This document shows positions 6,998 to 9,113 of a stretch of DNA of 9,113 nt, piece by piece. The number at the start of each line of letters is the position of its first letter. Positions within the stretch are counted from its first letter, which is position 1. Both the position numbers and the translations under genes were made by a program. The stretch is from positions 1-9,113 of the forward strand of contig SLHZ01000053.1 of the NCBI GenBank assembly GCA_007135895.1. Reading direction: 5' to 3'. This DNA is from Balneolales bacterium. Lineage in GTDB: Bacteria; Bacteroidota; Rhodothermia; Balneolales; Natronogracilivirgulaceae. A model generated the notes under the pieces. That model saw nothing but the letters and a program-made list of their open reading frames with translations. It was not told the DNA's origin and did no database searches.

Positions 6998-7044
6998 AGT
7001 GTCCCAGAATTATCAATAACCGGTCACTATACTTCGAGTCTTTC

Positions 7045-7257
7045 ATGGGAAAAACAGAAGAAAAGGAACGATTTGCTTTTGAACAGGCTTTAGAAAGGTT
7101 GTCCATGGTGCTCAAAGAACTTGAATCTGAAAACGTGCCCCTGGATAAAGCTATCGCTCTCTATGAGGAAGGTATGAAGCTTTCAAAAATGTGTTCCGAG
7201 AAACTGGAACAAGCAGAGCTACGGATCGAACAGATTGCATCGAAAGAAACAGAATAG
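7045..7257 (+). CDS. xseB: Exodeoxyribonuclease VII small subunit (XseB)
   Basis: XseB is the small subunit of exonuclease VII, a single-strand-specific DNase in which several small subunits coat the extended coiled coil of the XseA large subunit. The 70-residue length is typical. The family pattern is clear: FEQALERLSMVLKELESENV (12-31), PLDKAIALYEEGMKLSKMC (32-50), and a final helix EKLEQAELRIEQI (52-64). Two antiparallel helices are expected. The ATG at 7045 gives the usual short, charged N-terminal extension. xseA is not in this window; its usual neighbour dxs follows after three bases, so the two genes are surely co-transcribed. Confidence 0.95.
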   Translation: MGKTEEKERFAFEQALERLSMVLKELESENVPLDKAIALYEEGMKLSKMCSEKLEQAELRIEQIASKETE

Positions 7258-7260
7258 AAA

Positions 7261-9113
7261 ATGGATCCTTACAAACCCCGGCCCGGAACACTTCTTGCTG
7301 CTATAGATTCACCGGAAACCCTAAAGGAACTGTCCCCTGATCAGCTTCCACAGGTATGCCAGGAGTTGCGTGATTTTATCATCGACATGGTTTCGGTACA
7401 CGGCGGACATTTCGGAGCCAGCCTGGGCGTTGTTGAGCTTACCATTGCGCTGCACTATGTTTTCGATACACCAAACGACAAGCTTGTCTGGGATGTTGGT
7501 CACCAGGCCTATGGGCACAAAATTTTGACGGGACGGCGAGAAAATTTTCACACCAACCGTAAATACCAGGGCCTCTCCGGATTTCCTAAACGCTCAGAAA
7601 GCCCCTACGACACTTTTGGCGTAGGCCACTCCAGCACGTCGATATCAGCCGCACTGGGAATGTCCGTCGGGCGGGACTTGCTTGATAAAAACCAACAGGT
7701 CGTTGCTATCATCGGAGACGGAGCCATGACGGCCGGCCTCGCATTTGAAGGGCTCAATAACGCCGGAGTCCAAAACAGTGACTTATTGGTTATACTCAAT
7801 GACAACCGTATGTCTATTGATCCCAATGTTGGTGCCCTGAATGAATATCTTGCTGATATCACCACCTCGGAAACATTTAACAAGCTTCGTAACGAGCTGT
7901 ATGACTTGCTAGGCCATTTCCGGGGAGCCGGGGAAAAAATGAGAAAAATGGCCTCCCGGCTGGAAGCGGTATTGACCACAGCATTGACGCCAGGCTCTTT
8001 GTTCCGCTCTCTCGGATTTAAATACTATGGTCCCGTAGACGGACACAATGTTAAGAATCTGACACGCCAGCTGAGAGACCTCAAAAAAGTACGCGGCCCC
8101 AAGTTACTTCACCTGGTGACGATAAAAGGCAAGGGCTTTGCACCCGCGGAACGTGATCAGGTAAAATGGCATGCCTCCGGAAGTCCCTTTGATAAAGTTA
8201 CCGGCAATTCCCTTGTTAAAAAAACCGGGCGGCCCGGCATCCCGAATTATCAGGACATCTTTGCCGATACACTGATAGAGCTGGCCAAAGATGATCCACG
8301 TATTGTGGGTATCACGGCAGCCATGCCCAGTGGAACCAGTATGCTAAAAATGATGGACCAGATACCTGGCCGTGCGTTTGACGTAGGTATCGCAGAGCAA
8401 CATGCCGTGACTTTTGCCGCCGGCCTTGCCACTCAGGGCCTCAAGCCGGTTGTAGCCATCTACTCAACCTTCCTCCAGCGGGGATATGACCAGATCGTTC
8501 ACGATGTAGCCATACAAAAACTTCCCGTAATCTTCTGCATGGACAGGGCTGGTGTTGCAGGAGCCGATGGCCCGACGCACCACGGACTCTACGATATCGC
8601 ATACATGAGATGCCTGCCCAACATGGTCGTGTCCGCACCGATGAATGAGCAGGACCTGCGAAACCTGATTTATACCGCAACACAATTTGACGACGGCGCA
8701 TTTGCCATCAGATATCCCAGGGGCAGTACTACAGGTATGCTCGTAGAGACAGAATTTGAAACCATCACACCGGGTACCGGCAGGATCATCAGCGAAGGAA
8801 ATGAACTGGCCATACTCAGCTATGGAACTATCGGAAATTACGTATCTGGTGCTCTCCGGCAGCTCAAGGAAGACGGAATCGTTGCCGGGCACTATGACAT
8901 GCGATTTGCCAAACCCCTGGATACCGGCCTTCTGGATCATGCGGCCAGCCGCTATCAACATATTATTACCATCGAAGACGGCACACGGCTCGGGGGATTC
9001 GGATCCGCCGTTGCAGAATACTATGCCGACAAGCAAGTCAGGCCGCAAATATCAATCATGGGTATAGAGGACCGGGTGGTAAAAAAAAAAAAAAAAAAAG
9101 AGCTTCATCATGA
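7261..9113 (+). CDS. dxs: 1-deoxy-D-xylulose-5-phosphate synthase (Dxs), 3' end beyond window
   Basis: Dxs is the thiamine-diphosphate enzyme that condenses pyruvate with glyceraldehyde 3-phosphate, the first and flux-controlling step of the MEP pathway to isoprenoids. The ATG at 7261 gives a normal N-terminus (SPETLKELS at 18-26). Key residues are in place: His50 in GGHFGAS, the diphosphate/metal motif GDGAMTAG (152-159) with NDNRMSI from 180, and HASGSPFD before the pyrimidine domain. Glu379 in GIAEQHAVTFAAG contacts thiamine; Tyr401, Arg407, Asp436, His440 and Arg487 match the E. coli active-site residues at a constant +9 offset. The C-terminal domain is normal up to MGIEDRVV. A 19-A run then encodes six lysines (608-613) where relatives have an EHGxxx-type segment, after which ELHH resumes in register. 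The frame is open at base 9113; about 15-20 residues should remain outside. Confidence 0.96.
   Translation, partial: MDPYKPRPGTLLAAIDSPETLKELSPDQLPQVCQELRDFIIDMVSVHGGHFGASLGVVELTIALHYVFDTPNDKLVWDVGHQAYGHKILTGRRENFHTNRKYQGLSGFPKRSESPYDTFGVGHSSTSISAALGMSVGRDLLDKNQQVVAIIGDGAMTAGLAFEGLNNAGVQNSDLLVILNDNRMSIDPNVGALNEYLADITTSETFNKLRNELYDLLGHFRGAGEKMRKMASRLEAVLTTALTPGSLFRSLGFKYYGPVDGHNVKNLTRQLRDLKKVRGPKLLHLVTIKGKGFAPAERDQVKWHASGSPFDKVTGNSLVKKTGRPGIPNYQDIFADTLIELAKDDPRIVGITAAMPSGTSMLKMMDQIPGRAFDVGIAEQHAVTFAAGLATQGLKPVVAIYSTFLQRGYDQIVHDVAIQKLPVIFCMDRAGVAGADGPTHHGLYDIAYMRCLPNMVVSAPMNEQDLRNLIYTATQFDDGAFAIRYPRGSTTGMLVETEFETITPGTGRIISEGNELAILSYGTIGNYVSGALRQLKEDGIVAGHYDMRFAKPLDTGLLDHAASRYQHIITIEDGTRLGGFGSAVAEYYADKQVRPQISIMGIEDRVVKKKKKKELHH
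9081..9099. repeat. 19-base poly(A) homopolymer inside dxs
   Basis: Nineteen consecutive A residues make up the last base of a Val codon plus six AAA codons of dxs. Elsewhere in the window the longest A runs I found are eight bases. The run maintains the reading frame and the residue count expected of Dxs, so it replaces rather than lengthens the usual sequence. This looks more like a base-call or consensus artefact near a sequence end than an inserted element, but a genuine slippery tract cannot be excluded. Confidence 0.9.

Larger units (their letters stand above)
6860..7044. other. Divergent intergenic region between the methyltransferase gene and xseB
   Basis: At 185 bases this is the longest gap in the window and clearly richer in A and T than its neighbours (especially 6895-6970). 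Besides the two inverted repeats and the minus-strand promoter candidate listed separately, I see no ORF, terminator or known RNA fold. On the plus strand I find no exact TAnnTTTG box and no Shine-Dalgarno before the xseB ATG. It must contain the promoters for both divergent units. Confidence 0.7.

Noticed and set aside
8464..9048. 194-codon minus-strand ORF opposite dxs
   Set aside because: It is antisense to the conserved Dxs pyrimidine-binding and C-terminal domains, and its protein resembles nothing known; treated as a shadow.
1..9113. New defence, mobile or biosynthetic gene system
   Set aside because: Five of the eight genes are core housekeeping genes; I see no transposase, integrase, toxin-antitoxin pair, repeat array or attachment site. 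The less-known genes do not form a coherent system.

Overview
The window carries eight protein-coding genes and no RNA gene, insertion sequence or CRISPR array that I can see. All but the TPR protein, the metalloprotease and the methyltransferase are chromosomal housekeeping genes. The organism looks like a member of the Bacteroidota/Balneolota/Rhodothermota (FCB) group. The clues are protein style (a PriA that appears to carry two winged-helix units, a Bacteroidota-like Dxs), the absence of a recognisable Shine-Dalgarno sequence before the six plus-strand genes whose starts are visible, and a Bacteroidota-type TTTG / TAnnTTTG promoter candidate. The phylum is an inference and the genus cannot be told.

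Left block (1-6161, plus strand): the 3' part of priA (replication restart helicase; its start lies before the window), then scpB (condensin accessory), an rluB-type pseudouridine synthase, a secreted or membrane-anchored TPR protein whose start abuts the rluB stop, and a YgjP/DUF45-type zinc metalloprotease. Gaps of 127, 78, about 1 and 33-57 bases suggest one or two transcripts. The themes are DNA replication restart, chromosome segregation and ribosome maturation, with two poorly characterised genes at the end.

Right block: a PmtA/KsgA-like SAM-dependent methyltransferase on the minus strand (6182-6859) converges on the metalloprotease gene with 20 bases between the stops. It diverges from xseB-dxs (7045 to the window end). 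The 185-base divergent region holds a perfect 9+9 inverted repeat containing two back-to-back TATAAT hexamers, and a second inverted repeat in the xseB leader. xseB (exonuclease VII small subunit) and dxs (first enzyme of the MEP isoprenoid pathway) are 3 bases apart and surely co-transcribed. dxs runs off the right edge.

No new defence, mobile or biosynthetic system is visible, and I do not want to inflate what is here. The strangest signal is an uninterrupted run of 19 A at 9081-9099 near the 3' end of dxs. It replaces a normally conserved six-residue segment with six lysines while keeping frame and spacing exactly. That pattern points to a sequence or assembly artefact, or less likely a true homopolymer. 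Next come a roughly 100-residue hydrophilic insertion in the PriA N-terminal region and the symmetrical divergent promoter region.
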